A stretch of DNA of 64,000 nt from positions 8,186,501 to 8,250,500 of the forward strand of contig NC_085128.1 in the NCBI RefSeq assembly GCF_030269925.1, read 5' to 3'. Positions 1 to 13,000 of this stretch are shown here, in pieces (position 1 is the stretch's first letter; the number at the start of each line of letters is the position of its first letter). Both the position numbers and the translations under genes were made by a program. A model generated the notes under the pieces. That model was not told the origin of the DNA and made no database searches. It was given only the letters and a program-made list of their open reading frames with translations. The DNA is from Bombyx mori (Eukaryota > Arthropoda > Insecta > Lepidoptera > Bombycidae).

Positions 1-1380
1 TTTTGGACTAAGCAACTTTAATAGTTGAGGGTAAGAGGATAAAGTTTCGAAATCTATACAAAAAGTCTTCGGCAGTGAACCAGTTATGGCTGATTGATGT
101 TATGTATCGACTCAGAGTCAATCGTTATGCTCAAATCGCAGTGTAAAAAAGCTATGCCATTAATATTCAGAAATGAATTTCAGCTAAATTTATTAATAAT
201 CTTAAATCTGCATGTAATAACTGACAGTTGTAATTTTAAGACTTATTTAATTAACAGCCGTATCGTATTTAAATAGAGTTTTAGGTGTTAAGTTAAAATT
301 TCGGTAGGTAGAGGTAGTAAGATGAAGTGATATAAAGAGAAAAAAACATATATTGGCTTCTCAATAGTAACCATCATCTTCTTCTCAATCAATTATCTTC
401 AAAATAGAAAATATTCACTTTGTATTATCAACTATAATCTTCGAGCATTACGAATAAGTCTCCACTTAGCTATCTAGAGAAAAATATGGAGAGTAGGATA
501 CTAAATTCGATAGTATTGCTCAGTAAGCATTGCTAAGGTCTAAGAATGTTGGTTAGTACAGATATTGACCGTTTTCAATGCCCGTAAAACTGAACAAAAA
601 AGGTTTTGAATCAATTTTCAGTATGATGTTTCATTTTGCCAATATTTCGCTATCGGTAGTGGGCTTTGTAAAACTAGTATATTTACCGCAAACAAGGTGC
701 TTAAATAATATGGGTTGAGTTTCGTAAAACTAGTATCTTTACGGCAAACGAAGTGTTCAAATACTAAGGGTTTGCACACTTTAAATTTTTTTCGGCATTG
801 ATGTGCAGATGAACTGTAAATACACTATGAACCTAAGTTAGAAGTACAAGCACATTTGTAGGCAAATATGCTACTTATGGCAATTTCCAGAATGGTATAC
901 AAAGTAAGGTGAAATCTACAGTAGTTAAGTTCTGTAGTTCATATTAAAATAACCTTATTACGTACGCAATAAATATTTTTTTTAAACCATACCTACCTAA
1001 ACTATACCTAGCTTAACATATCTGTCGTAAAAAAATTATATAACATGTTTGTGACTTTTTTGCATATTAAATAAATTTAATTTGAGAATGGAGCGGAAAT
1101 ATGGTCGATGGTGAACATGACACACGACCAGGTTAAGATCTTGTGTCTCAAGACGGATTGCGACCAAGGGTTAGTCGTTGAACAAGGTTTGCTGCAAATT
1201 GATTCGTTACGGTGATGTAAAGTCGTAGCAGCTCACAGAGCACCCTTTATCCATACTGGATCAGAATAAGGAAGCTAGTTAGATTTTAAAGGAAGGAAGT
1301 TAGATTTTAAAAGAAGATGTACTACTATTACCGGTGGATGGTGGGGGTATTAAATTACATGGGAAATGCTCTAAGGAATT
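1..1380. other. AT-rich intergenic DNA without a recognisable gene
   Basis: Short open frames only, none with a family signature. A loosely repeated motif (tttcgtaaaactagtat... in two copies near 665 and 720) is visible. I see no exon, RNA gene or complete mobile element here. Confidence 0.6.
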
Positions 1381-1382
1381 GT

Positions 1383-1690
1383 TTTACGATCACAATTACC
1401 GCCACCGGAGCCGAGTTCATACATACCACCTGGAACCGCTGCGTTCATCGACAGTGCATTTCCAGAGATCTTTTCTGCGATATACCATCCGAATCTGGAA
1501 TTAACCCTCCTCCACGGTGTTTTCCGTTAAGACATGCCCTTCTTCAAACGAAGCTTCCGGAGTACTCAGTGGTAGGCTGCGACTTGGCTGTGCTCCTGGC
1601 ATTACTGAATTCCATGAGCCACGGTAACCAATTATCATCAGGTGGGCCATATGCTCGTCTGGCCATAAGGGTAATTAGGACTCTGCGACC
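1383..1690 (+). repeat. Dispersed retroelement 3' tail, family A (longest copy here)
   Basis: The end matches three other places in the window (about 7982-8096, 51190-51312 on the minus strand, and 60740-60855). All share a core of the type ggcagcggcttggctctgcc followed by a conserved ccatgggcgacggtaaccac block, and several end in an A-rich run. This copy extends about 170 bp further 5' than the others, and a 155-codon frame runs through it. The shared 3' end with variable 5' truncation is the pattern of LINE or LINE-mobilised copies. The clade is not identified. Confidence 0.6.
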
Positions 1691-1918
1691 TGAAATATCA
1701 TTTTTATTTATTTATTTTTTATTGCTTAGGTGTGTGGACGAGCTCACAGCCCACCTGGTGTTAAGTGGTCACTGGAGCCCATAGACGTCTACAACGTAAA
1801 TGCGCCACACACCTTGAGATACAGTTCTAAGTTCTCAGTATAGTCACAACGGCTGCCCCACCCTTCAAACCGAAACGCATTACTGCTTCACGGAAGAAAT
1901 AAGCGGGGCGGTGATACC

Positions 1919-3335
1919 TTTTTTTTTTATGATTGAAGGATTAATGGTGGCCCGGAGGCCTTTCCAGTTTCACCAGGACAGGTGGGCGAGCAAAGGCTCA
2001 GCCAGGAGGGGTGGGATTTGCTAACAGCTACCCGAGCGCCTCCGAAGGAGACCTAACAGCTCAAGAGCAGCTGCTTCGCGAATGAATCTACTACCGGATC
2101 GGAATCGCGACCCGCTGAGAAGATCCGGCGAGAAACTCAGCGAGCTGATTCATGGGTTAGGTTGCACGGCGAACTCTTTGTCGAGTTCGACGAGTACGGT
2201 TACCAGGCTTCCCCTCTGAAATAGCACCGCAGTACTTTTCGCTGGGTTGATGTCTATGCGCCATTTTCGGAACCACTGTCCTAGGGCTAGGGCTGCGCTC
2301 TGAAGCTTCTTCGCGATTAGGGACTTGTTTCTACTGGAATAGTAACAGTCGTGTCGTCGGCGAATAAAGCTAAATGGGTCGGCGGCGACCGGGGAATATC
2401 GTTAACGAATAAGCTAAATAGGAGGGGTGAGAGGAAAGAGCCTTGCGGGACTCCAGCTGTGAGAGGTCGTGGAGAGGAGCGGGTTCCCTCGACTCGATAT
2501 CAAAAAGAGCGTTCGACAAGAAGTCCCGTATGATGAGCACGAGACTACCCGGCACGCCCATGTTGAATAGTTTGAAAATCAAACCGTTGTGCCAGACTTT
2601 GTCGAACGCTTTTGCGATGTCGAAGAAGAGAGCTCCCGTGTATAACGGTTTTGATCGATTAAGCCCCACAAGAATGTGCTCCGTGAGGCGGTGCACCTGT
2701 TGAACGCATGAGTGATTTGTACGGAATCCGAATTGTTCATCGATGAGAATGCTCTTGGATGAGACGAAGTCTCTGAGGCGTTTGTAGAGCAGACGCTCAT
2801 ACAGTTTGCCTAGAGACATGAGGAGGCTAATCGGGCAGTAGCTTATGTATGCCGATAACGTCCGCTTCTTTCCACACCACGGGAAAGATACAGTTCGCCA
2901 TAGCGGCATTGAAAATAGATGCCAACATCACGATGAGTTGGACGGGTAGAAGTTTAATAACGCGGTTGGATATACCGTCGGAACCGGGAGCCTTGCGAGG
3001 ACGTAGGTCTTTGATCAAGTCTTTAACTTCCATCGGGGTGACGGGTGGTAACGCATCCGAGGGTGGCAACGAGACTCTGCGTTCTACCTCACTGTCTACT
3101 AATTTAACATGAACAGGGTCCACGGATTGAGTGCTGGGCGTGCACTGGGTTTGCAATGTATCGGCCAGCAGCTCTGCTTTTTCGTCATCATCAAACGCCG
3201 CAAATCGGCCTGAGGGGCCTACGAGGGGGGGCATAGTTACTACCGTATCCGATTTGAGAGTACGAGCTAAGCGGTAGTAAGACCTTTGGGAGGGCGCGAG
3301 CCCTTCTAAGAAATCAGACCATCTGGCATCTCGGA
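1919..3335 (-). mobile_element. 5'-truncated, internally deleted Jockey-like LINE
   Basis: In antisense it reads T-run, 3' UTR, then reverse transcriptase and the linker before it, stopping at the same sequence as position about 24795 of the intact copy at 24001-26882. Compared with that copy it lacks about 630 bp (equivalent to 25948-26579, the C-terminal coding part). It also lacks 29 bp between cataa and gctac (around 25279-25307), which breaks the frame, and has a 1-bp loss near 2510. Otherwise the two copies are nearly identical, so the insertion is recent. It is flanked by an 11-bp imperfect target duplication within Bm1. Confidence 0.88.
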
Positions 3336-3378
3336 GCGGTGGTACCCACCCGTGCGGACTCACAAGAGGTCCTACCAC
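2370..3378 (-). pseudogene. Broken LINE reverse transcriptase fragment
   Basis: Two overlapping minus-strand frames (2827-3378 and 2370-2909) carry the RT palm-to-finger region: RPRKAPGSDGI, then YCPISLLMSLGKLYERLL, then FDIAKAFDKVWHNG. The 29-bp deletion throws the first frame into the second. The FADD catalytic box is read in other frames because of further indels near 2500. It cannot make functional RT. Confidence 0.85.
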
Positions 3379-3582
3379 CAGTAATTACGCAAATTATAAT
3401 TTTGCGGGTTTGATTTTTATTGCACGATGTTATTCCTTCACCGTGGAAGTCAATCGTGAACATTTGTTGAGTACGTATTTCATTAGAAAAATTGGTACCC
3501 GCCAGCGGGATTCGAACACCGGTGCATCGCTCGATACGAATGCACCGGACGTCTTATCCTTTAGGCCACGACGACTTTAACG

Positions 3583-4010
3583 ACGATTTAATTAAAACTA
3601 CTGTCACCGACTTAAATCACTGCTATAGTCTTTGTTTCATTATTTCAACAAAGTATGTAGTCAATAACTCGACGGTATAGTATTTTACTAAATAAATACC
3701 AATATCAATACATCCTTACTTCATTGGGCATGCATACAAATGAATGTATTAGTCGTTATCATCGCTATCGGAACTGCCAACAGTGAACGAGTGGGAGACT
3801 ATCGCAAGTCACCTCCTGCCGCGCCGAGCTCACCCATAACCATTGTTCAAATAAACTAAATACCACACACTCCGAAAATAACGTATTCCGTCTAATAGTC
3901 TTTGAACAAGAAGTATCAATAAAATGCTTGATTCATTTTGATTACTTGTCAGTTATAATTCATTAAATCAGAGGTCATTGAATCTTAGCATTGTAAATAA
4001 TAATTTTAAA
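3583..4010 (+). other. 5' flank and probable 5' UTR of the TBC1D30-like gene
   Basis: No repeat is recognised beyond the end of the Bm1 head. The sequence is AT-rich, and the presumed start codon at 4011 has A at -3. I cannot place a transcription start or a TATA box with confidence. Confidence 0.4.
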
Positions 4011-7000
4011 ATGGAAACAATAAGTGTGAATCAACCGATAAATTTAAAAGTGGTACGATTTGAGTTGGATTTTAGCAAATTACTCCCAGAAGAGCCGATA
4101 CGAGAGAAGAAAAGCAAGAAAATTCGTGTACCGAAACCCAAAAGTAGAAAACGATCCATTGTACCACCCCCACCAGCAATCAATTGCTCTCAGGTAGGTT
4201 GCATCTAACACTAATAAAAAATTATAGTTTATAAAATATGATAAAACGGCCAAAGTTCAAATAAAATTATTAAATGTTTTGATTATAATACTTAACATCC
4301 AATAAAACTGTTGTTCCAAGAAGGAACTTCTCCCATGCTAAAAATGATTTAAAAAAATAAAGATATTTTAGTATAGTATAATAATACAACGTTTGATAGC
4401 ATTAAGTTTTTATCATTAAAATATTTAAATACTTAAATTTTAATTGTTTTTTTTTTGCATTATTTGCGGCTGTTTTTTAGTAAATAAAACTTTAAATAAC
4501 CTTTGGATATCATAAGTAAATTTAAAGCATTTAACGTTTTCTTTCATACTTTACCAAAATTCATCGGTTTTACTATGTGGACATTGTTGTGCAGAAACGA
4601 GATGTAAAGGAACTCGTGGAAGAATTACTTGAAGAACTTTACTCTGATCAACGAGACTGGAGCTGCCACAGTACTGTAGACTGCAGCCGCGGGTATGATT
4701 CGCTTCGCTATGATGATTTGTAATCCAAATGAAACTATTTATAAATAATGACAATATTAAAGCTTCAAATTCAAATCAGTTACAAAGTAGCTTGCTTACG
4801 AACTCATCGTTGAAGTATTGGATGTACTTATGTTGAACTATGTGACTATATCAGTGTTCAACCCGCCGACAGATACCAATTTTTCTGATGAAATACGTAC
4901 TTAAGACATATTCACGAATCATTTCGATGATGAAAGAATACCATTGTGTTTTATAAAGCAAGCTTGCAAAAATTATAATAGCCTAGTACTTGATACGTGG
5001 ACCTATCGTCCAGCTTATTTCTGCCACGAAGCAGTATTTCCTTCTAATTTGAAAGGCGGGACAAACGTCATTTCACATTGAGACTTAGACCTCATGTCTC
5101 TAGGTGGGTTTCGCTACCTTCGCGTTATTACGTCTATGGACTTCCCTAAATATTTAACTCCAGGTATAATCGAGCTAGTTCATCCATCTATGGGAAAAAT
5201 ATAGTACATCGGTAGCAGTATTAATAAGTTCAGTGTGTTGAAAAAAGAATTGTTATTCCTTTAGATACGTATAAATTGATTTTCCGCTGTGTTTTAAACC
5301 TACAATACAAGTCAAACGTCCATAAGACAAAAGAAGTAGACATTTTAAGCTTGTAATGCCTTGTGGCTAATGCATCTAAATGCATGTAAAAAGTTGCCTT
5401 TAGTTTAAAAAGCAGACCTAAATATGATATGTACATATATGTTATATACATATTTTGCGTGTATATTTTAAATTCAACGAGACTTCAATCTAATCTAGTC
5501 CGAATTAATTTGAATCTTGATAATATCATTTATGAATATTTTAAAGCACTGTCATTAATTCTACTTTTGTGAAAACGTTTATTGTCTTAACAAATTTTAC
5601 TAATGTACTGTTAGGTCTACTTCGGCGGCGTCCTTGACATCTTTGCAATCCAATTATGTAGAAACCGAAGCAATTGAAAGGAATTACTTGGAGTGCTTAG
5701 GTAAATGAATTTTTATTTGAACATAGCCTAAAAATCATTTTTAGAGAGAATGTACTTGATTTTTATTTGCTTCCAAAATCGAAATTTCGAAATCTTATAC
5801 GAGTCCTTACGTTTACATTAATATCAGATATCTCATTACACGTCAAATTTTGTTAATTAGATTTCATTTGTATCAAGGCTCAGAAGTTGACGAAGCGAGA
5901 TTAAGCCGTAGTATGTGTTTCGTTTCAACCAAAGGCTACTCGTAGTCATCTAACTAGTCCACCATCAAAGAAATTTACATCGCTCATGTCCTTTTTTTTA
6001 TTTATTGCTTAGATGGGTGGACGAGCTCACAGCCCACACGGTGTTAAGTGGTTACTGGAGCCCATAGACATCTACAACGTAGACGCGCCACCCACCTTGA
6101 GATACAAGTTCTAAAGTCTCAGTATAGTTACAACGGCTGCCCCACTCTTCAAGCCGAAACGCATTACTGCTTCACGGCAGATATAGGCAGGTACCAACCT
6201 ATCCGCGCGGACCCACAAGTGGTCCTACTACCAGTATTGGCAATGCCAGTGACACAATAAAGTCACTACGTATAGCTCAGGATTATTTATAAATGTCGTC
6301 TGAAGGAAGAATAGAAGAGCTTTCAAATAGGTTCTTAAAGCATTTCCCAAGCAACAGTCGATTAAATGTACACAGGGAAATATTATATAACATTTTTCTA
6401 TGGTCGTGAACTCAATAACCTCTGCTGACCTATGTATCTATATTACGAAAATCGTTATCAATTGATACAACGAATTCATCCCGAGCTCTTCCCGACATGC
6501 TGTCTATAATAAGACAATAACTAGGCGACTCAATTGCCATAGTTTCGCCGGATGTTCCGACCTATTTCTTTGTTGCAAACAATCTTGAACGACGATTTGA
6601 GACCGTCATCATCCTTAATTCAGACATTGATTTATAGAGTATATTGCGTGTAATGTTAGTATTTGTTTATGAAATATTTCTATAAACTTTTTTTTTAATT
6701 CAATTTATGAAATTATATAATACTAGCGACCCGCCCTCGCTTCGCTTCGGAAACATTAAAACACACATGAAACCAAAAAAAAAAAAAAATAAATAAATAA
6801 AAAGTAGCCAATGTTCATCAGGGACAATGTCGGCTTCTAATGGAAAAAGAATTTTTCAAATCGGTCCAGTAGTTTCGGAGCCTATTCGAAACAAACAAAC
6901 AAACAAATCTTTCCTCTTTATAATATTAGTATAGATATAGATAGTATAGATAGGTATAAATTATTTTATTACACGCTTCGTTAGTTAACATGACGTATTA

Positions 7001-10000
7001 AACAATGTAATGTTGAGAGAAATGGTGTATAAAATTTAAAGCTTTCTTAAGGTTAGATTCTTTCAATTTTTTTGTAATAGAAATTTCGTAAGCAAAGTGA
7101 ATTAGATTAAGTATTCATAAATATTTATGTAGCTTTTGAGCTTAGATCATATTTATGTAAATATATAGTGCTAAGTCGAGACGATGACGTGATCAATATT
7201 CTTACATGAACCTCATAAAAATTATATCCTATTCACAGAGATTGAAGAGCTGAGAGAGCAAACAGCAGAATGTCAAATGAGATTTCAGTATTTCGGAGAT
7301 AGATTAGCAAGATGTGTGAAAACCCGCGATAGATTACGTCGCAAACAGAAGAGATTTTGCGCAGCCCTCACTATATTATTACGGCATATAAGTAAGATAT
7401 TTACACTGTATGTAACTCTAGCATGTTCAAATATACACCAGTATACGTAAAATCACACACAAGTATACCGGTTACTGGTGATAGGGTGATTGAGACCCAC
7501 ACCACCGTCCTATTCCCGTCTTAGTTATGCGTGACCATTCATACTCTTTTAGTTGATATTTCAATCTTAAATCTCGAAGCTCCGGTAGCGATTTAATCCC
7601 AGGCAGGGCGTGAGACCGTTTACTTATCTAATGCAATGAAACAAAACATAGATAAGACGTAAGCAAATCAATACAAAAAAGTTTTACACAGTTCATGCAT
7701 AATATACTAAAAGTATGAATTCAAAAAAAAGTACGTCAAAATGAATAACAAATCAGACTAATGGTTTTAGGTTTGCTTAGCGGTCAAATATGCCTATTAT
7801 ATAAATATTTTTATCAAATATTATATGTACCGCGCGCTCGTAGTACCATTACATAAACCTTTCTTAGACAGACAAAATCACCTGTGCAAAGTTTCATTAA
7901 AATCGGATATGTGGTGTATAGAAACGCATAGAGAACAAAAATATGTATGTACATATGTGTTCACAAATACATATGTGTTCTTGGTGGGCAGTGGCTTGGC
8001 TCTGCCCCTGGCATTGCTGAAGTTCATGGGCGACTGTAACCACACACCATCATGTGGATCGTATGCTCGTTTGCCTACCAGAGCAATAAAAAAAAATGTG
8101 TGCGTGTACTAGTGTACACACGTAAGAAGTGAAACTTCTTTATGGCCTTATTTTTCGAAAAATGATCTACATGCAACTTTCTAGAAATTGGTTAAATAAA
8201 GTTAAATTAGATAAAGTTTAAACAAAAGGATTTTATTATCATAGACATGAATACAAAAAAGTTAAATTAGATAAAGTTTAAACAAAAGGATTTTATTATC
8301 ATAGACATGAATACAAAACAGATGGCGCGTAACGGAAAAATGTGACGCGTAACCGAAAAATGTGACGGTAAATTTTTTTCCAACGCCGATAAAGAAGTTT
8401 CACTTCAAAAAACAGACGTATTAATATGTTGTTGTTGTACATATTATTATAGTAATTAGTAGTCGGTCTAGTAATTAGTAGTCCTGACTGCTCCCGCACC
8501 TCGGGATCCAGATTCGATGTTCAGTCAAAGTTAAGATCTGGTGGTGACAATATATTGAACAGATATGAACGCTGCTAATTATTTTGAATATAATAATTAC
8601 ATATAAAATGTGGTCGAAATATTCTTGTTTTAGTTCCATATATTTTTTTAATATTGGTCTTATTTAATATTGGCCTGCTTAATACTGCCACAAAACAATT
8701 TCGTTTCTAAGAATAAAAACTGAGGAAAAAAATAAAAAACATAAAATATAAACGATTTTACAAATTTTATTGTTCTCAAAGTTGATATAAATCAACTGTT
8801 TTACTATTACAGTCTTCCATAACAGTTCTATTTCTCGGCACCTTTACGACCCGTTGAACGTCACGTTCGCATCGAAACAACTCTTTATAATTCCCGATAG
8901 CCGCGAGGAGTCGATTCATTCATGGAAGCTTAAAATAGATTTATTCCCATAATGTTTAAGTTAAACGAAATCCAGCGCCGTTGCCTGAATATCCACTGCC
9001 GACACTGACGTACACAGTCGAGTTAAATCGATACGTAACTCGCACATAAATTCGCTTACTGCACAGATGCGCATGCTCGGAGATATTTACCACGGAACCC
9101 TGTAGCGACTGCGACCAACGACATTCATGCTTTCCATACTCACTCGCATTAACGCAGTCTCAGTTCGTTTGTATCGCATGGTAGAGGGACGCAGGGATCG
9201 TTGTTTCATTTCATAATTTCCCCAGTAAACATCGCATCAGCTGTCAGACTAAGCTACCTTATATATCCTGAAGAAATGTTACATTTAATCCATGATTCCG
9301 TAGAGATTGCACTAGCTATATTTAAAGAAACAGACGTATCTTTTGTTTTGAAAATGTGCAGAGGCAGTGCATAACGCATGTAGTCCTAAGTCATGTACTG
9401 TCAACATTGTTAACTCAGTGATCAGTGTTATTGTAAAAGAATGCGTTCCTTGTCCAATGTTCCGTTACTTCAAGACAGATGAGTGCACTTCTAAACTCAC
9501 TCAGGAACTTGACGAGTTCAGGAAAAACCACTACAGGTATGTTTCATAACAGTCTATACACTAATTCGGAAGCCTCGCAAGCGCTATGATTTTTTTAAAC
9601 GACTGTCATTGGGTTAACCTCCCGTCTGGTATTAAGTTATCGGAACCCACAACATTAATGCCACCGCCCGCATCAAGACTTGGGATGCAGTTTCAATTGA
9701 ATTGTAATAAGGATTTCCCTACCCTTCAGGCAGGAAGCTCCAATCGCATCTTAAGCACATTTACGGATATTGGATATTTGATTTATATTATTATACGTTT
9801 ATTTATTCTTATTGTACTTATTCCTTCATTCAGGAAGTCGTTACCTTTTTGTTTATTATTTATTATTAATTCTACCGTAGTCGTAACGTTCACGTTGAAG
9901 CAAATGTGTTTTAAATGGTTTAGTCGTGAAAGAATATGTATCTTGAATAAAACGGTTATTATTATAATAAAAAAAAATACTTTCTGTCTTTAAAAATCAT

Positions 10001-13000
10001 TAGAATGCCCCAAAATTGATAATGTGACTTGCTCGTGCGTCCCCCTATTCGTTGTAGTTCATAAATAATTCAAAGAACAACAATATAGCGGGAGAGAGCG
10101 GTGCGCGCTTTAGCGTAACGCCTGGGGGAAGCGGCGACGGACCCGGAGAAGGCGGATATGCGGAATGGCTCCATGCTATGAGACTTGTGGCCCGTCTGCC
10201 TGCTGGAGTCCCCCAACATTTTCGTAAGAAGGTATATTCTTGTCAAGCTTTAAGTAAATGACACGATGAACTTTACACGTAGTTTCATTATTACATTCTA
10301 ATGAAACCCAAGTTACTGGATACGAGTCGACCAGTGAAACTCTCTATAAAATACTTTAATATAATATCTAGTGTAAGGAACTCTTAACCGAAATGGTAAC
10401 ATTATTTAAGATAGCGACCCGCCCTCGCTTCGCTTCGGAATCATTAAAACACACATGAAACAAAAAAAAAAAAAAAAAAGTAGACATGTTCATCAGGGAC
10501 AATGTCGGCTTCTAATGGAAAAAGAATTTTTCAAATCGGTCCAGTAGTTTCGGAGCCTATTCGAAACAAACAAACAAACAAATCTTTCCTCTTTATAATA
10601 TTAGTATAGATATAGATAGAAACTTGGAGATTTAAGTGGTTAACTATTTTCCCCGAGTTTGATTACTAAAACCATTGGAATTCGTTAGAGCATTAAAACT
10701 ATAATAATATAAAGCTCATATAATACTTTGATGCATCATTAATGCAACATCTTATCAATAAAATCAGATTTTTTTAAAACTCTCTATGGGAAATCATTCC
10801 GTATCTCTCATTTCAGAGTAATTCTTATTATTTAATTATTACAGCTATGGTTGACCTTGGCCGAGAGAAATTTAACCGCACGCGGCGTGGATTGGCTGGT
10901 AGCAGAGCGAGCTTGCTTCCGAGGAACTGCCCAACCAGATGACACTGAACTTGGGGCACAAATACTTAAAGTGAGACTGAAAAACTATAAGACGTCTTTC
11001 AGCGCCTTTAGACGCCTAGCTGAACAAATTTGAGACGTTTTCGTGTCCTAATTACTAGGGATAGAATCGTTTTGTGAATTTTCAATTTAACGAGCAAGTT
11101 TTCGAGCTAATCTTTCTTTAAAAGTCTTCTTCCAGCGAATATTAAAAAACACATAACTCGACCGCTCGCACAGATTAATTTTTTTATTATAATAATATAA
11201 ATTCAGTGCCTTTGTGAAAGGAGCAACTTTATCACTTAATTATTATTAATCTTAGAGTGTATTATATTTCTTAAACTAAAATTTAAGGACTTACATCGAA
11301 CGGGATGCTCTTTATTTTGTGGTGCCGAAGGAAGAGAAAATCAAGCTATGCTTCGGAGAGTTTTGTTAGCATACGCGAGGTAAGAATTTTATAGTAAACA
11401 AAAAAAGTATAGCTTAAAAACTAAAATAAAAACTTTAATAACTAACCGAAATAAAAAGTAAATAATTTCATTATTATATCAATATTTTGGCCTGACGATC
11501 CCGATCAGGCCTATAGACCAAAGTATTAAAATTATTGTAATGTCATCAGTTCTTATACGTGTGTAAATTTTCAAGTTAGTCGGGCATATTCAATATTACA
11601 TTGAGAAATTCAGATACATGGATAGATATAGATCAAGGGAATAAAATTGTATATAAAAATATTTTTATACTGGTTCTCAATTGATCTACGGAAACATTAG
11701 ACTTTTTTTTATTGCTTAGATGGGTAGACGAGCTCACAGCCCACCTGGTGTTAAGTGGTTACTGGAGCCCATAGACATCTACAACGTAAATGCTCCAACC
11801 ACCTTGAGATATAAGTTCTAAGGTCTCAAGTATAGTTACAACGGCTGCCCCACCCTTCAAACCGAAACGCATGACTGCTTCACGGCAGAAATAAGCAGGG
11901 TGATGGGACCTACCCGTGCAGAGTCACAAGAGGTCCTGCCACCAGTAAAAAAAAATACACAAATTGCAAATTACATAAAAAATATATACAGTTTTTGAGG
12001 TCGCATTAAAAATGTGGAACCTATAATTTAATAAAAATAATTTAGATAATCTTCTGTATAATGTTTTATTAGATAATCCGGTGACGGAATAATATGGTAA
12101 ACAGTTTGAAAAGAGATTGAATTAAATTCGTGTTTTGATTTTCAACGCTCAAATTTTAGGTGGAATAAGGAGGTTGGGTACTGTCAAGGCTTTAATATGT
12201 TAGCAGCGATCATTCTGGAAGTTATGGATAAATCCGAATCGGATTCTCTAAAGGTAATAAATAAATGGTTCTCGTGTTTAATTGCATATTGGCATTGTAC
12301 TTTTAGTAATTATATTAAATTTTAGGTAATGATATACTTAGTGGAAGCGGTTCTACCCGAAGGATATTTCGCAGATGACCTTCGAGGACTTTCAGCAGAT
12401 ATGGCAGCGTTCAGAGATTTACTACGGCTACGTTTACCGCGACTGGCACATCACATGGATCATCTACAGAGAATATCGGATGGTAAATATATTTTTTACG
12501 ACGACGATTGGAAATACCATATTTGATTTTTTCTTTAAATATTTCTTTACATCGTGCGTGGCCAATCTTTTGACCCGGGTGAAAAAAATGGTAACCGAAG
12601 CCCATATAAATCATCGTCCGCTCTCCTTATAGGGGGTTCAGTTGACATCGGGTGGGCTGTAAGCTCGTTCACCCTTCAATGCAAAAGTAAAACAATTGTA
12701 ATAACTTATTACATTATTTGGAGAAAGAAAAAAACACAAATTTTTACCACTGACCTTGACAGTTAAAATTATCACAAACTGATAGGCGTTTACATATTAT
12801 GCTAAGTATTTTGTAAATCATTCACTAGCTATTTTATTTTTCAGGTGGCGGCATAGAACCTCCACTGCCTGATGTGTTTACTATGCAATGGTTTTTAACA
12901 TTATATGCAACATGGCTACCTCGCGAGTCACTCCTTAGGATATGGGATTTAATACTTCTCGATGGAAATGAAGTTTTACTGTTAACAGCACTCGCTATAT

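Larger units (their letters stand above)
1702..3582 (-). mobile_element. Bm1 SINE, antisense, split in two by a LINE
   Basis: The two pieces are 1702-1918 (3' half, starting in the T-rich tail) and 3336-3582 (5' half, ending in the tRNA-like head with the ggattcgaac-type B box and ggccacgacgac). Together they make one nearly full Bm1. The interruption is exactly the LINE at 1919-3335. The Bm1 sequence at the break is duplicated: gcggtgatacc at 1908-1918 and gcggtggtacc at 3336-3346, one mismatch in 11. Confidence 0.9.

Noticed and set aside
1317..1784. 155-codon open frame
   Set aside because: It runs through the family A retroelement tail and into Bm1; no domain and no splice context for a host gene.
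9362..9536. Constitutive TBC1D30 exon
   Set aside because: Including it breaks the frame of exon 5, while exon 4 joins directly to exon 5 in phase and matches the family alignment.
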